A stretch of DNA of 64,000 bases from Deinococcus multiflagellatus (lineage in GTDB: Bacteria; Deinococcota; Deinococci; Deinococcales; Deinococcaceae): positions 62,001 to 126,000 of the forward strand of contig NZ_JAIQXV010000013.1 of the NCBI RefSeq assembly GCF_020166415.1, read 5' to 3'. Below the pieces are notes generated by a model, which worked only from the letters and a program-made list of their open reading frames with translations, did not search any database and was not told where the DNA came from. Positions 57,203 to 64,000 of the stretch are shown in pieces. The first letter of the stretch is position 1, and each line of letters starts with the position of its first letter. The translations under genes were made by a program, and so were the position numbers.

Positions 57203-57207
57203 GTATA
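57202..57207 (-). promoter_or_regulatory. -10 TATACT for the thioesterase gene
   Basis: TATACT (minus strand) is about 35 nt from the ATG at 57166, with a Shine-Dalgarno between. Confidence 0.55.
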
Positions 57208-57919
57208 CGGGTGAGCCGGAGGCGCAAACAGCGGTGCCCCCTCATCCGGCACGCAGATGGGGAGAAGGCAAGGGACGAGCGGCCTCGCCGCGCCGCACCG
57301 CAGATTCAGAGAGCTCCGCAGGAGAGCGCACACGAGAACAGACGGAACGACGATGGAACAGCAGCCCTTCACTCTTCCCCAGAGGCTTTGGTATCAGCGC
57401 CGTCCTGTAGCACACAGCCTCCCTCTGGAGCCTCCAGAAAGGCACTGGGGATTCGCTGCCCGCCGCACCGTTCAGGTGCAATGGCCCGGCAACCGTGGCT
57501 GTCAACAGGGCGGCCAGCTTCAACAGTTGAGGTGTCTCGGGTGAACACGGCGCCTTTGCGCCTTGCGGGGCCATGCAGAGCGGCGGCGCGGGCATGGGCC
57601 TTGATAAGCAGATCAGGCAAAAGAGGGGTGAGCAGCCCTGGCGTTCCAGACGACGTTTTTCCAGCCTCCACCTCACCGGGCTTGAACATGGCCCTTCCTC
57701 CTGCGGTCCTTCGTGCAGACAGAGAGCTTCCGTCAAGGACCGCAGAAGCTCAAGCCGCTCATGAAAGGAAACTGATCCTTTTCTCAAAGCAGAGTGCGGG
57801 GCGATGTGATGCATTCATATTGGGGTCAGATTCACGGCCCTACCGGTGTTCGTCGTTTCTCAGGACTCCAGCGCATTGTCTGCTTTTTCCCACCTTCTTC
57901 CCCGTTTTCGGCAGGCTTC
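57208..57919. other. Intergenic region with family 2 repeat, no clear gene
   Basis: It contains repeat family 2 copy 2 (57263-57379). The rest (57380-57919) shows no frame with start signals and conserved features. It is less GC-biased than coding regions. Confidence 0.45.
57263..57379 (+). repeat. Dispersed repeat family 2, copy 2
   Basis: It matches 2718-2841 in the same order of blocks (CGAGCGGCCTCGC, AGAGCTCCGCAGGAG, ACGAGAACA, ACGATGGAA). Confidence 0.6.
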
Positions 57920-58039
57920 ATGCGTTTACTGTTTCTGTTTTTCTGCGTCCTCTTGCCGTCTTCTGCGCTGCTCTGTGCGCCGCACGCCGCCTGGGCGTGC
58001 GGCCCTAAACCTCTTTCCCCAGCGGGAGAGGCATGCTGA
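57920..58039 (+). CDS. Small signal-peptide-like ORF before the GGDEF gene
   Basis: This 39-residue ORF begins Met-Arg-Leu-Leu-Phe-Leu-Phe-Phe, a strong hydrophobic core, and ends Gly-Glu-Ala-Cys. Its stop overlaps the GGDEF start (ATGCTGA), and the GGDEF Shine-Dalgarno (GGGAGAGG) lies inside it. It may be a translated leader or a tiny exported peptide. No Shine-Dalgarno or -10 was seen directly before it, so it could be a chance frame. Confidence 0.35.
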   Translation: MRLLFLFFCVLLPSSALLCAPHAAWACGPKPLSPAGEAC

Positions 58040-59157
58040 ATGAACTGCTGTTGAATTTGGCGCTCTTGATGGCCGGCGTGCTGCTGCTGGCCCAGCTGGA
58101 ACGCCCCGGACCCCCCCAGCCCCGCTTACTCCCTCTCAGTCTCCTGGGGGCCTCGGGGCTGGGGCTGCTGCTCATGTACAACACCGTGCCCGTGGGCCCT
58201 GGGCTGCTGCTGGACTTCCGCAGCGTGGTGGTCGCGCTGGCCGCGCAGCGCTACGGCATCCTGGCGGGACTGGCCGTGGCGCTGCCCCTGGCGGTCTACC
58301 GCTGGCTGCTGGGCGGCGCCGGCCTGGGCCCGGCCCTGCTGAATCTGGTGCTGGTGGCGGTGCTGGCGGGCAGCAACACGGGGTGGCTGCGCCGCGTGCC
58401 CTGGTCGCCCGACGACGACCTGCGGCGGCAGTGGTGGGTGCCGCTGCGCGTGTTCGCGGTGGCGAATCTGTCGGTCTTTGCCGGCTTCGCCCTGGCTCAG
58501 CGCCCGCTGACGGACGCCCTGCTGACCTACGGGGCGCTGACCCTCTTCAGCAGCGCCGGGCTGGTGGTGGCCCACAGCATTCTGCAGGGGCGCCTGCGCG
58601 CGGCCCAGCGCACCTCGCACCTCGAAGGCCTCGCGTACCTGGACAGTCTGACGGGCTGCGCCAACCGCCGCCGCTTTGAAGAGGACTTTGCCCACGCGCG
58701 CCCGCCCGCCTACCTGCTGATGCTGGACCTGGACCACTTCAAGCAGGTCAACGACTCGTACGGGCACGAGGTGGGCGATCAGGTGCTGGTGATCGTGGGG
58801 GCCACCCTGCGCCGGGCGGTGCGGGCCAATGACGGCGTGTACCGGCTGGGCGGCGAGGAATTCGCGGTGGTGCTGTGCGAGTGCTGCGAAGACGCCGCCT
58901 TCGCCGTGGCCGAGCACATCCTGCGCTGCGTGCAGCTGGAGGTCGCCACCCGCGCCCAGTTGCACGGCGAAAGCGTGACCGTCTCTGGCGGCCTGACCCC
59001 CCTGAGCGGCAGCCGGGCCGAGGTGCTGCGCGCCGCCGACGAGCAGCTGTACCGCGCCAAGGCCGCCGGGCGCAACTGCGTGGCCGCCGCCACGCGGGTG
59101 GTGCGCGGCCTGCACCCGGCGCGCGCCATGACCCGCACCAGCGCCCCCCGCCACTGA
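58033..59157 (+). CDS. Membrane diguanylate cyclase (GGDEF)
   Basis: The 374-residue protein makes cyclic di-GMP from GTP. The N-terminal 190 residues contain about six membrane segments of the 5TM-5TMR/LYT-like type (Tyr-Asn-Thr-Val-Pro-Val, Asp-Phe-Arg-Ser-Val-Val, Tyr-Gly-Ile-Leu-Ala-Gly). The GGDEF domain follows: Leu-Asp-Ser-Leu-Thr-Gly-Cys-Ala-Asn-Arg-Arg, Leu-Asp-Leu-Asp-His-Phe-Lys-Gln-Val-Asn-Asp, and an active Leu-Gly-Gly-Glu-Glu-Phe. An Arg-Ala-Asn-Asp five residues before GGEEF fits the inhibitory I-site. A ligand probably acts on the membrane part. GGGAGAGG supports the ATG at 58033. Confidence 0.93.
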   Translation: MLNELLLNLALLMAGVLLLAQLERPGPPQPRLLPLSLLGASGLGLLLMYNTVPVGPGLLLDFRSVVVALAAQRYGILAGLAVALPLAVYRWLLGGAGLGPALLNLVLVAVLAGSNTGWLRRVPWSPDDDLRRQWWVPLRVFAVANLSVFAGFALAQRPLTDALLTYGALTLFSSAGLVVAHSILQGRLRAAQRTSHLEGLAYLDSLTGCANRRRFEEDFAHARPPAYLLMLDLDHFKQVNDSYGHEVGDQVLVIVGATLRRAVRANDGVYRLGGEEFAVVLCECCEDAAFAVAEHILRCVQLEVATRAQLHGESVTVSGGLTPLSGSRAEVLRAADEQLYRAKAAGRNCVAAATRVVRGLHPARAMTRTSAPRH

Positions 59158-59510
59158 GGGAAAAGGCGAAGGCGGTCAACACCAAAAAGCGACCGGGAAC
59201 GGGGCCGACCTTTGATGGAGCGGCGTCAGCAACAAGCGCCGGGCTGCTTTCGATGGCTGGAACGCGCCCCCTTCATCCGGCTTCCAAATCATCCGTGACC
59301 GCCTCTGCGCTCCGGTGCATCCACCCCTCTCCGTCCCCGTTATTCCTGCTCTGCTGCGCCGCTCTGCAAGCCCCTCCGGTCAGGTTCACCCGTTCTTCCA
59401 GAACACATCAGCCGGAATCCCTATCAGCCTCTGCTTCCCCCTTCCCACAGACATGAAACAAGGCGCCCCTGCTTCAGCGGCGCCCTCTCTCCTCGGCTCC
59501 ACCCTTCGGC
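59158..59510. repeat. Intergenic region with diverged MITE-like copy
   Basis: At about 59272-59412 it has TTCATCCGGCTTCC, CGCCGCTCTGC-xx-CCCCTCCGGTCAG and a further TTCTTCC segment, in the order of the copy at 19770-19970. A GGCGCC stem at 59462-59484 then closes the minus-strand operon. No gene recognised. Confidence 0.5.
59462..59484 (-). terminator. Terminator-like stem of the DUF402 operon
   Basis: GGCGCC (59462-59467) pairs with GGCGCC (59479-59484), followed on the minus strand by TTGTTT. Confidence 0.5.
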
Positions 59511-60074
59511 TCAGGTGTACGGGTCTTCCAGATACCGCCGCAGCACGGCCAGCGGCGGGTAGGTGCCGGCCAGCAATTCGGCGCGCACCTGCTCGGCGTG
59601 GGCCCAGGTGGCTCCGGCCTGCGCGGCGTCCACCAGCCCCGCCCGCACCGCGTCGTCCAGGTCCTCACCGTCAATGATGTGGGCTTCGGTCACCTGCCCG
59701 TGGCCGCGCCCGTCCACCACCCAGTTGGCAATCACGTCCAGATACAGGTCGTCATGCCAGGGCAGCCCCGAGTCGGTCAGCCCCTCGCCGCCGTGGAGGT
59801 CCACGTACAGCTGCATGAGCCGCCCGCCCTCGTCCAGCATGGCGCTCAGGGCGCTGCCGGGCACGCCCTCGCCGCTGCCGGTGGGGTGAACGCGCACCCA
59901 GCGGTACCCTTGGTCCACCACGCGGATGGTCTGGTCCCCGAAAGGCACGTCCTTGGGGGCCGTCACCTCATGAATCGCCAGATCCACGATCACGTGGCCG
60001 GGCACCCGCAGCACGCTCTCGGTACAGCGCCGCACGCGCGCCCACTGCCGCAGATCGAAGACCTTGCGTTTCAT
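59511..60074 (-). CDS. DUF402 domain protein
   Basis: The 187-residue protein has the DUF402 pattern: Gly-Tyr-Arg-Trp-Val-Arg-Val-His-Pro, then [16 protein letters not shown], and [10 protein letters not shown]. Related proteins bind divalent metal and hydrolyse nucleoside or phosphonate-type phosphates; the role here is unknown. ATG overlaps the purN stop as ATGA. Confidence 0.8.
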   Translation of the reverse strand: MKRKVFDLRQWARVRRCTESVLRVPGHVIVDLAIHEVTAPKDVPFGDQTIRVVDQGYRWVRVHPTGSGEGVPGSALSAMLDEGGRLMQLYVDLHGGEGLTDSGLPWHDDLYLDVIANWVVDGRGHGQVTEAHIIDGEDLDDAVRAGLVDAAQAGATWAHAEQVRAELLAGTYPPLAVLRRYLEDPYT

Positions 60075-60670
60075 GGCGTGGCCCGCACGGCCGCCTGCGC
60101 CGCCAGCGCCTGCACCGCGCGCAGCATCAGGTCGCCTTCCACCGCCTGCACGCGGGCTTTCAGGGTGTCCAGGGTGTCGCCCGGCAGCACGGGCACCCGG
60201 GCCTGCGCCAGCATGGGGCCCTCGTCAATGCCGGCGGTGACCAGATGCACGGTGGCGCCGCTTTCGGTGTCGCCGGCCGCCAGCACGCTTTCATGCACCC
60301 GGTCGCCGTACATGCCCCGCCCGCCGTGGCGCGGCAGCAGGCTGGGGTGAATGTTCAGCAGCCGCCCCGCAAAGTGCGAGAGCACCCGGGGCCCGATCTC
60401 GCGCATATAACCGCTGAGCACCAGCGTGTCCGCCCCCGCGTCCTGCAAAAAGTCCAGGATGGCGGCGTCCAGTTCGGCGGGGTCGGGGTACTTCGCGCTG
60501 CTGAGGTGCGCCGTGCGCAGCCCCGCCGCCTGCGCCCAGGCCAGCGCCGGGCTGCGGCTGTTGTTGCTCACCAGCGCCACCGGCGCCGCCTGCAGCTCAC
60601 CGCGCCGGCACGCTTCGGTCAGGTGCCGCGCCGCGCTGCCCCCGTGCGAGGCGAGGAAGGCGAGGTTCAT
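60071..60670 (-). CDS. purN: PurN, phosphoribosylglycinamide formyltransferase
   Basis: PurN formylates GAR with 10-formyl-THF in purine synthesis. The 199-residue protein has [33 protein letters not shown] (catalytic Asn-His), and Ile-Asp-Glu-Gly-Pro. CGGAG lies upstream of the ATG. Its sequence is somewhat diverged from classical PurN, but the motifs are intact. It may be read through from the M20 peptidase. Confidence 0.88.
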   Translation of the reverse strand: MNLAFLASHGGSAARHLTEACRRGELQAAPVALVSNNSRSPALAWAQAAGLRTAHLSSAKYPDPAELDAAILDFLQDAGADTLVLSGYMREIGPRVLSHFAGRLLNIHPSLLPRHGGRGMYGDRVHESVLAAGDTESGATVHLVTAGIDEGPMLAQARVPVLPGDTLDTLKARVQAVEGDLMLRAVQALAAQAAVRATP

Positions 60671-60749
60671 GGGCGCTCCGCGCCAGGGCTGCAGGCGGCA
60701 GGACGCGGGACGCAGTGACCGCGCACCGCACACCGCGCACCGCTTCCTG

Positions 60750-62108
60750 TCACTGCCCCAGCTCCTGCAGCAGATACGCGCTCGTCAGAATGCCGTTGAA
60801 GTAGTCCTGCACCGCAAAGCTCTCGTTGGGGCTGTGGGGGGCGTCCTCGTTCAGGCCCAGGTCCACGAACAGCACCGGGGCCTGCAGGATGTCGTTGAAG
60901 GCCGCCACAATCGGAATGCTGCCGCCGGTGCGCGCAAATACAGCTTCGCGGCCGTACACGCGCTTCAGGGCGCGGTTGGCGGCTTTGTTAAAGGGACTGT
61001 TCAGGTCGAACTTGAAGGGGCGCCCGCCGTGGTGCGGCACGACTTTGGCACTCACGCCAGCCGGGGCGATCTTGGGCACGTAGTCGGCAATCAGCCCGGT
61101 GATGCGTTCCGGGTCCTGGCCGGGCACCAAACGCATGCTGACCTTGGCGCCGGCCTTGGCGGCGATCACGGTCTTGGAGCCCTCGCCCTGGTAGCCGCCC
61201 CAGATGCCGTTCACGTCCAGCGTGGGGCGGCCCCACAGGCGCTCCAGGGTGGAATAGCCCGCCTCGCCGGGCAGCGCCGGGACGCCGATGCTGGCGGCAA
61301 AAGCCTCGTCGCTGTGGGGCAGGCTGGCCCACATCTGGCGCTCGTCCGCCGTCAGCTCGTCAATGCCGTCGTAGAAGCCGGGGATGGTCACGCGGCCCTG
61401 GTCGTCCTTGAGCCGAGCGATGATCTCGCACAGCGCATTGATGGGGTTGGGCGCCGCGCCGCCGTATGACCCGCTGTGCAGGTCGCGGTTGGCCCCCTGC
61501 ACGTGAATTTCCACGTAGCTCAGGCCGCGCACGCCGTAGGTGATGGTGGGCACGTCCGGGGCGAAGCGGCTGCCGTCGCTGATCAGGATCACGTCGGCCT
61601 TCAGTTCGGCGGCGTGCTCGCGCAGGTAGGCTTCCAGGTTCGGGCTGCCGATCTCTTCCTCGCCTTCCAGCAGGAATTTCACGTTTACGGGCAGCTCACC
61701 CTGCGAGAGCAGCAGTTCAGCGCCCTTCACGTGGGCATACGCCTGCCCCTTGTCGTCGGTGCTGCCGCGCGCGTAGATGCGGCCGTCCCGCACGGTGGGC
61801 TCGAAAGGCGGGGTCACCCACTCTTCCAGCGGGGCCTCGGGCTGCACGTCGTAGTGACCGTAAATCAGCACGGTGGGCTTGCCGGGGGCCTGCAGGTGCT
61901 CGGCGTACACCACGGGGTGCCCGGCGGTGGCGTCCACCCGGGCCGCAAAGCCCAGGGCCGCGAGCTTGGCGCGCAGGAACTCGGCGGCGCGGGCCATGTC
62001 GGCGCCGCGCGTGGGGTCGGCGCTGACGGAGGGAATGCGCAGCAGGTCAAACAGTTCGGCCTGGGCCTGCTCACGGTTCAGGAGCGCGCTGAGGTCTGCA
62101 GAGGTCAT
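60750..62108 (-). CDS. M20 family dipeptidase
   Basis: This 452-residue zinc peptidase has [10 protein letters not shown] (metal His and catalytic Asp), Gly-Ser-Thr-Asp-Asp-Lys-Gly-Gln (bridging Asp), [12 protein letters not shown] (catalytic Glu), and a C-terminal Glu-Asp-Ala-Pro-His-Ser-Pro-Asn-Glu (His). It belongs to the dipeptidase/carnosinase-like branch. Start at 62108 is set by TATCAT 7 nt upstream; the promoter shares a 32-bp gap with the Kir channel gene. Confidence 0.93.
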   Translation of the reverse strand: MTSADLSALLNREQAQAELFDLLRIPSVSADPTRGADMARAAEFLRAKLAALGFAARVDATAGHPVVYAEHLQAPGKPTVLIYGHYDVQPEAPLEEWVTPPFEPTVRDGRIYARGSTDDKGQAYAHVKGAELLLSQGELPVNVKFLLEGEEEIGSPNLEAYLREHAAELKADVILISDGSRFAPDVPTITYGVRGLSYVEIHVQGANRDLHSGSYGGAAPNPINALCEIIARLKDDQGRVTIPGFYDGIDELTADERQMWASLPHSDEAFAASIGVPALPGEAGYSTLERLWGRPTLDVNGIWGGYQGEGSKTVIAAKAGAKVSMRLVPGQDPERITGLIADYVPKIAPAGVSAKVVPHHGGRPFKFDLNSPFNKAANRALKRVYGREAVFARTGGSIPIVAAFNDILQAPVLFVDLGLNEDAPHSPNESFAVQDYFNGILTSAYLLQELGQ

Positions 62109-62115
62109 GGGCCGA

Positions 62116-62121
62116 ATGATA
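62116..62121 (-). promoter_or_regulatory. -10 TATCAT, leaderless, for the M20 gene
   Basis: TATCAT (minus strand) is 7 nt from the ATG at 62108. Confidence 0.55.
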
Positions 62122-62127
62122 GCGGGG

Positions 62128-62133
62128 TACACT
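62128..62133 (+). promoter_or_regulatory. -10 TACACT, leaderless, for the Kir channel gene
   Basis: TACACT is 7 nt before the ATG at 62141, six bp from the opposing -10. Confidence 0.6.
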
Positions 62134-62140
62134 GCGCGCC

Positions 62141-63097
62141 ATGAGCGGCCCCCGAGCGCGCCCCCCCGGCCCCGCGCCGCGCGAGGACGACCTGGGCCTG
62201 AGCGGGGCCTACGAGACCGAACCCCGGTTCCTGCGCCGCGACGGACAGTTCACCGCGCGGCGGATCGGCCTGGGCTGGGCGGCCTACGACCCGTACACCG
62301 TGCTGCTGGGCATGCGCTGGGGGCCCTTTTTTGCCCTGAGTCTGGCGGCGTACCTGGGGCTGAACCTGCTGTTCGCCTGCGGCTACTGGCTGCTGGGCCC
62401 AGGCGCCCTGAGTGAGCAGCCTGTGGGGGCCGCCGAGCGCTTCATGGCCGCCTTTTTTTTCAGCGTGCAGACCTTCGGGACCATTGGCTTCGGGCACGTG
62501 TATCCCGTCGCCCTGGCCGCCGACGCCCTGGTGACGCTGGAAGCCTTTGTGGGCCTGATGGCCGTGGCGCTGGTCACGGGGATGCTGTTCGCGCGCTTTT
62601 CGCGGCCCACCCACCGCCTGCTGTTCAGCCGCTGGGCGGTGGTCGCGCCGTACCAGGGCGGCCAGGGTCTGATGCTGCGGCTGGTCAACGGGCGCCACAG
62701 CAACCTCAGCGACGTGCAGGCCGAGGTGGTGCTGGCGCTGCGCGAGGGCCCAGGCCCCGCGGCCAAGCGGCACTTTTACCCCCTGAAGCTGGAGCGCACC
62801 CGCGTGACCCTTTTTCCCCTGGCCTGGACGGTGGTGCATCCCCTGGACCACGAGTCCCCGGTGGCCGGGCTCAGCGAGGCCGACCTGCACGCCCGCGACG
62901 CCGAGCTGCTGGTGGTGCTGCGCGCCACCGACGAAACCTCGCAGCAGCCGGTGCTGGCCCGCACCAGCTACCAGGCCCGGGAGATTCTGTTTGACCACGC
63001 CTTCGAGAGCATGTATGTGCGCGTGCAGGGCGCGCTGGCGGTGGATGTGCGGCGCCTGCACGACACCCGGCCCGCCGGGGCGCCGCAGCAAAACTGA
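62141..63097 (+). CDS. Inward-rectifier-type potassium channel (KirBac)
   Basis: This 318-residue protein has the Kir layout: cytosolic N-terminus with a slide-helix-like stretch (Asp-Pro-Tyr-Thr-Val-Leu-Leu), TM1 (about 62-87), a pore loop with Thr-Phe-Gly-Thr-Ile-Gly-Phe-Gly-His (selectivity filter Thr-Ile-Gly-Phe-Gly), TM2 (about 128-150), and a long C-terminal Kir domain with Arg-xx-Asn-Gly-Arg-His-Ser-Asn and Phe-Asp-His-Ala-Phe. Phe replaces the usual Tyr in the filter, which occurs in some bacterial members. It acts in the cytoplasmic membrane. Confidence 0.9.
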   Translation: MSGPRARPPGPAPREDDLGLSGAYETEPRFLRRDGQFTARRIGLGWAAYDPYTVLLGMRWGPFFALSLAAYLGLNLLFACGYWLLGPGALSEQPVGAAERFMAAFFFSVQTFGTIGFGHVYPVALAADALVTLEAFVGLMAVALVTGMLFARFSRPTHRLLFSRWAVVAPYQGGQGLMLRLVNGRHSNLSDVQAEVVLALREGPGPAAKRHFYPLKLERTRVTLFPLAWTVVHPLDHESPVAGLSEADLHARDAELLVVLRATDETSQQPVLARTSYQAREILFDHAFESMYVRVQGALAVDVRRLHDTRPAGAPQQN

Positions 63098-63113
63098 CTC
63101 CGGTATACTCAAG
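63093..63113. promoter_or_regulatory. HAIR-like operator over the hspR promoter
   Basis: ACTGACT-N7-ACTCAAG has the spacing of the HspR-associated inverted repeat (CTTGAGT-N7-ACTCAAG): right half exact, left half 4 of 7. It overlaps the TATACT -10 (63104-63109), so it would give autorepression. Confidence 0.5.
63104..63109 (+). promoter_or_regulatory. -10 TATACT for the HspR-like gene
   Basis: TATACT is 11 nt before the ATG at 63121; AGGGA lies in the short leader. Confidence 0.55.
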
Positions 63114-63120
63114 GGACGTT

Positions 63121-63843
63121 ATGCCCTCTGACGCCAAACACCGGCCCGTATACGTGATCTCCGTGGCGGCGGAACTGGTGGACATGCACCCCCAGACGCT
63201 GCGGCTGTACGAGCGCAAGGGCCTGATCCGTCCCGGGCGCAGCAGCGGCAAAACGCGGCTGTACAGCGAGCGCGACATTGAGCACCTGCGCGAGATCCGC
63301 CGCCTGACCCAGGAACTCGGCGTGAACCTGGCCGGCGTGGAAGAGGTCATGCGCCTGCAGCACGAGCTGGACGACCTGCAGGGCGAATTCGAGGCCGAAA
63401 TTGAGCGCCTGGAGGGGGAACTGCGCCAGCAGGCCGCCCGCCCGGACGCCCTGCCCGCCCCGGACGGCCGCCTGGACCCGCGTGACCGGCCCGTGTACGT
63501 GATTTCCATTGCGGCGGAACTGGTGGACATGCATCCCCAGACGCTGCGGCTGTACGAGCGCAAACAGCTGATCCGCCCGGGGCGCAGCAGCGGCAAGACG
63601 CGGCTGTACAGCGAGCGCGACATTGAGCACCTGCGCGAGATCCGCCGCCTCACCCAGGAACTGGGCGTGAATCTGGCGGGCGTGGAAGAGATCATGCGCC
63701 TGCGCCACCAGCTGGACGCGGCGCGTTCGGGCCTGGAAACGAACGTGCGCCGCATTCAGGACGATATCTCCGAGCGCATGACCAAGTGGCGCACCCTGCC
63801 GCAGGGCGAAGCGGCCCCCGAGGACGAGGACGGGGGCGTATGA
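63121..63843 (+). CDS. hspR: Tandem HspR-like MerR regulator
   Basis: HspR represses chaperone genes (dnaK, clpB, hsp20). This 240-residue protein contains two HspR units in one chain: residues about 8-84 and 123-199, differing at only a handful of positions and encoded by near-identical DNA (63142-63372 and 63487-63717). Each has Tyr-Val-Ile-Ser-(Val/Ile)-Ala-Ala-Glu-Leu and [10 protein letters not shown], the MerR helix-turn-helix and wing. A coiled linker (about 85-120) separates them. Ordinary HspR has one unit and dimerises; this chain is a covalent dimer by design, or could form higher assemblies. A HAIR-like site lies over the promoter. Confidence 0.9.
   Translation: MPSDAKHRPVYVISVAAELVDMHPQTLRLYERKGLIRPGRSSGKTRLYSERDIEHLREIRRLTQELGVNLAGVEEVMRLQHELDDLQGEFEAEIERLEGELRQQAARPDALPAPDGRLDPRDRPVYVISIAAELVDMHPQTLRLYERKQLIRPGRSSGKTRLYSERDIEHLREIRRLTQELGVNLAGVEEIMRLRHQLDAARSGLETNVRRIQDDISERMTKWRTLPQGEAAPEDEDGGV
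63142..63717 (+). repeat. Internal 231-bp duplication in hspR
   Basis: Copies at 63142-63372 and 63487-63717 are offset by 345 bp and match over nearly all positions, with most differences silent. Confidence 0.85.
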
Positions 63844-63867
63844 GGCCCCCCCAGGCGCGCCGGGGGG

Positions 63868-63873
63868 TAGACT
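63868..63873 (+). promoter_or_regulatory. -10 TAGACT for the mini-ORF chain at 63879
   Basis: TAGACT is 5 nt before the ATG at 63879. Confidence 0.45.
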
Positions 63874-63878
63874 CCGGC

Positions 63879-63935
63879 ATGTGCACAGCGGCCTTCAGCG
63901 GGAACAGAAGCGGTCAGGCAGGGGCCCCGGCGTGA
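63879..63935 (+). CDS. Leaderless 18-codon mini-ORF, first of a chain
   Basis: ATG 5 nt after TAGACT opens an 18-codon frame (rich in Gly, Ala, Ser) whose TGA overlaps a GTG at 63932 as GTGA. Translation is inferred. Confidence 0.4.
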   Translation: MCTAAFSGNRSGQAGAPA

Positions 63936-63964
63936 CGCCGCGCCTAGTTGGGGGCGGCGCGTGA
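63932..63964 (+). CDS. 10-codon mini-ORF, second of the chain
   Basis: GTG overlapping the first mini-ORF stop; ten codons with a Gly-rich end; TGA overlaps the GTG of the phosphoesterase as GTGA. GGGGG lies inside it. Confidence 0.35.
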   Translation: MTPRLVGGGA

Positions 63965-64000
63965 AGGCGCTGTGGGTGGTGGGCGATATCCACGGCGCCT
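63961..64000 (+). CDS. Metallophosphoesterase, 5' end only
   Basis: Only 13 codons are visible: Met-Lys-Ala-Leu-Trp-Val-Val-Gly-Asp-Ile-His-Gly-Ala. Gly-Asp-Ile-His-Gly is the first metal-binding motif of calcineurin-like phosphoesterases (including diadenosine tetraphosphatases and serine/threonine phosphatases). The GTG start overlaps the preceding mini-ORF stop. The gene continues beyond the window. Confidence 0.6.
   Translation, partial: MKALWVVGDIHGA

Noticed and set aside
57211..58008. 265-codon plus-strand frame after the thioesterase gene
   Set aside because: It runs through a dispersed repeat, has no start signals and no domain-like content.

Overview
The window is chromosomal DNA from a Deinococcus-type bacterium. 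It is very GC-rich and carries a murG-murC-murB-ftsQ-ftsA-ftsZ cluster, an HspR-type regulator, polyphosphate glucokinase, Spo0M, glycolate oxidase and an IS982 remnant. A strong genus-like signal is the start-site pattern: more than 25 genes have a TAnnnT -10 hexamer (often TACACT, TATCCT or TAGCCT) only 5-10 nt before the start codon and no Shine-Dalgarno. That is the layout of leaderless mRNAs, which are known to be abundant in Deinococcus. I use this rule to choose many starts below.

Layout. 1-1342: two related secreted or outer-membrane-like proteins. 1387-5639: aminotransferase, Sel1-repeat protein, AIM24-family protein. 5782-12613: peptidoglycan precursor and division genes, mostly overlapping by 4-8 bp, with ftsZ behind its own leaderless mini-ORF. 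13067-18565: periplasmic nucleotidase, then glcF-glcD-glcE. 18758-24852: P-loop protein and small membrane protein, ATP-grasp ligase, MFS exporter, PRTase-like protein, ICMT-like methyltransferase and MeaB. 25093-31850: nitronate monooxygenase, purM and histidine phosphatase, VTT membrane protein, a decayed MBL-fold gene, trpC, hpt. 31958-37748: EEP nuclease, two unknowns, and leuS behind a leader peptide and attenuator. 37927-44509: small unknowns, Spo0M, PpgK, TetR, a 2-phosphoglycerate-kinase-like protein with three ATP-cones, Ohr. 44598-48611: unknown, mutM-pdxH, exported unknown, pcp. 49046-54073: a moxR operon whose second gene fuses DUF58 to a TgpA-type transglutaminase. 54074-55887: AT-richer island with an IS982 remnant and a lipoprotein, truncating vanZ. 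56165-64000: methylmalonyl-CoA epimerase, thioesterase, GGDEF protein, DUF402, purN, M20 peptidase, Kir channel, a tandemly duplicated HspR, and the start of a metallophosphoesterase.

The most unusual signals are these. (1) A recurring arrangement in which a leaderless promoter starts translation of a 5-18-codon mini-ORF whose stop overlaps the start of the real gene as GTGA or ATGATG (ftsZ, glcF, meaB, the 2PGK-like gene, and a double chain before the phosphoesterase). (2) A leaderless leader peptide with mutually exclusive antiterminator and terminator stems before leuS. (3) An HspR made of two nearly identical DNA-binding domains in one chain, with a HAIR-like site over its own promoter. 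(4) Several classes of dispersed noncoding repeats: MITE-like elements, two other repeat families, and long intergenic hairpins built from short degenerate words, one of which encodes the N-terminus of GlcD.

No tRNA, rRNA or CRISPR array was recognised.
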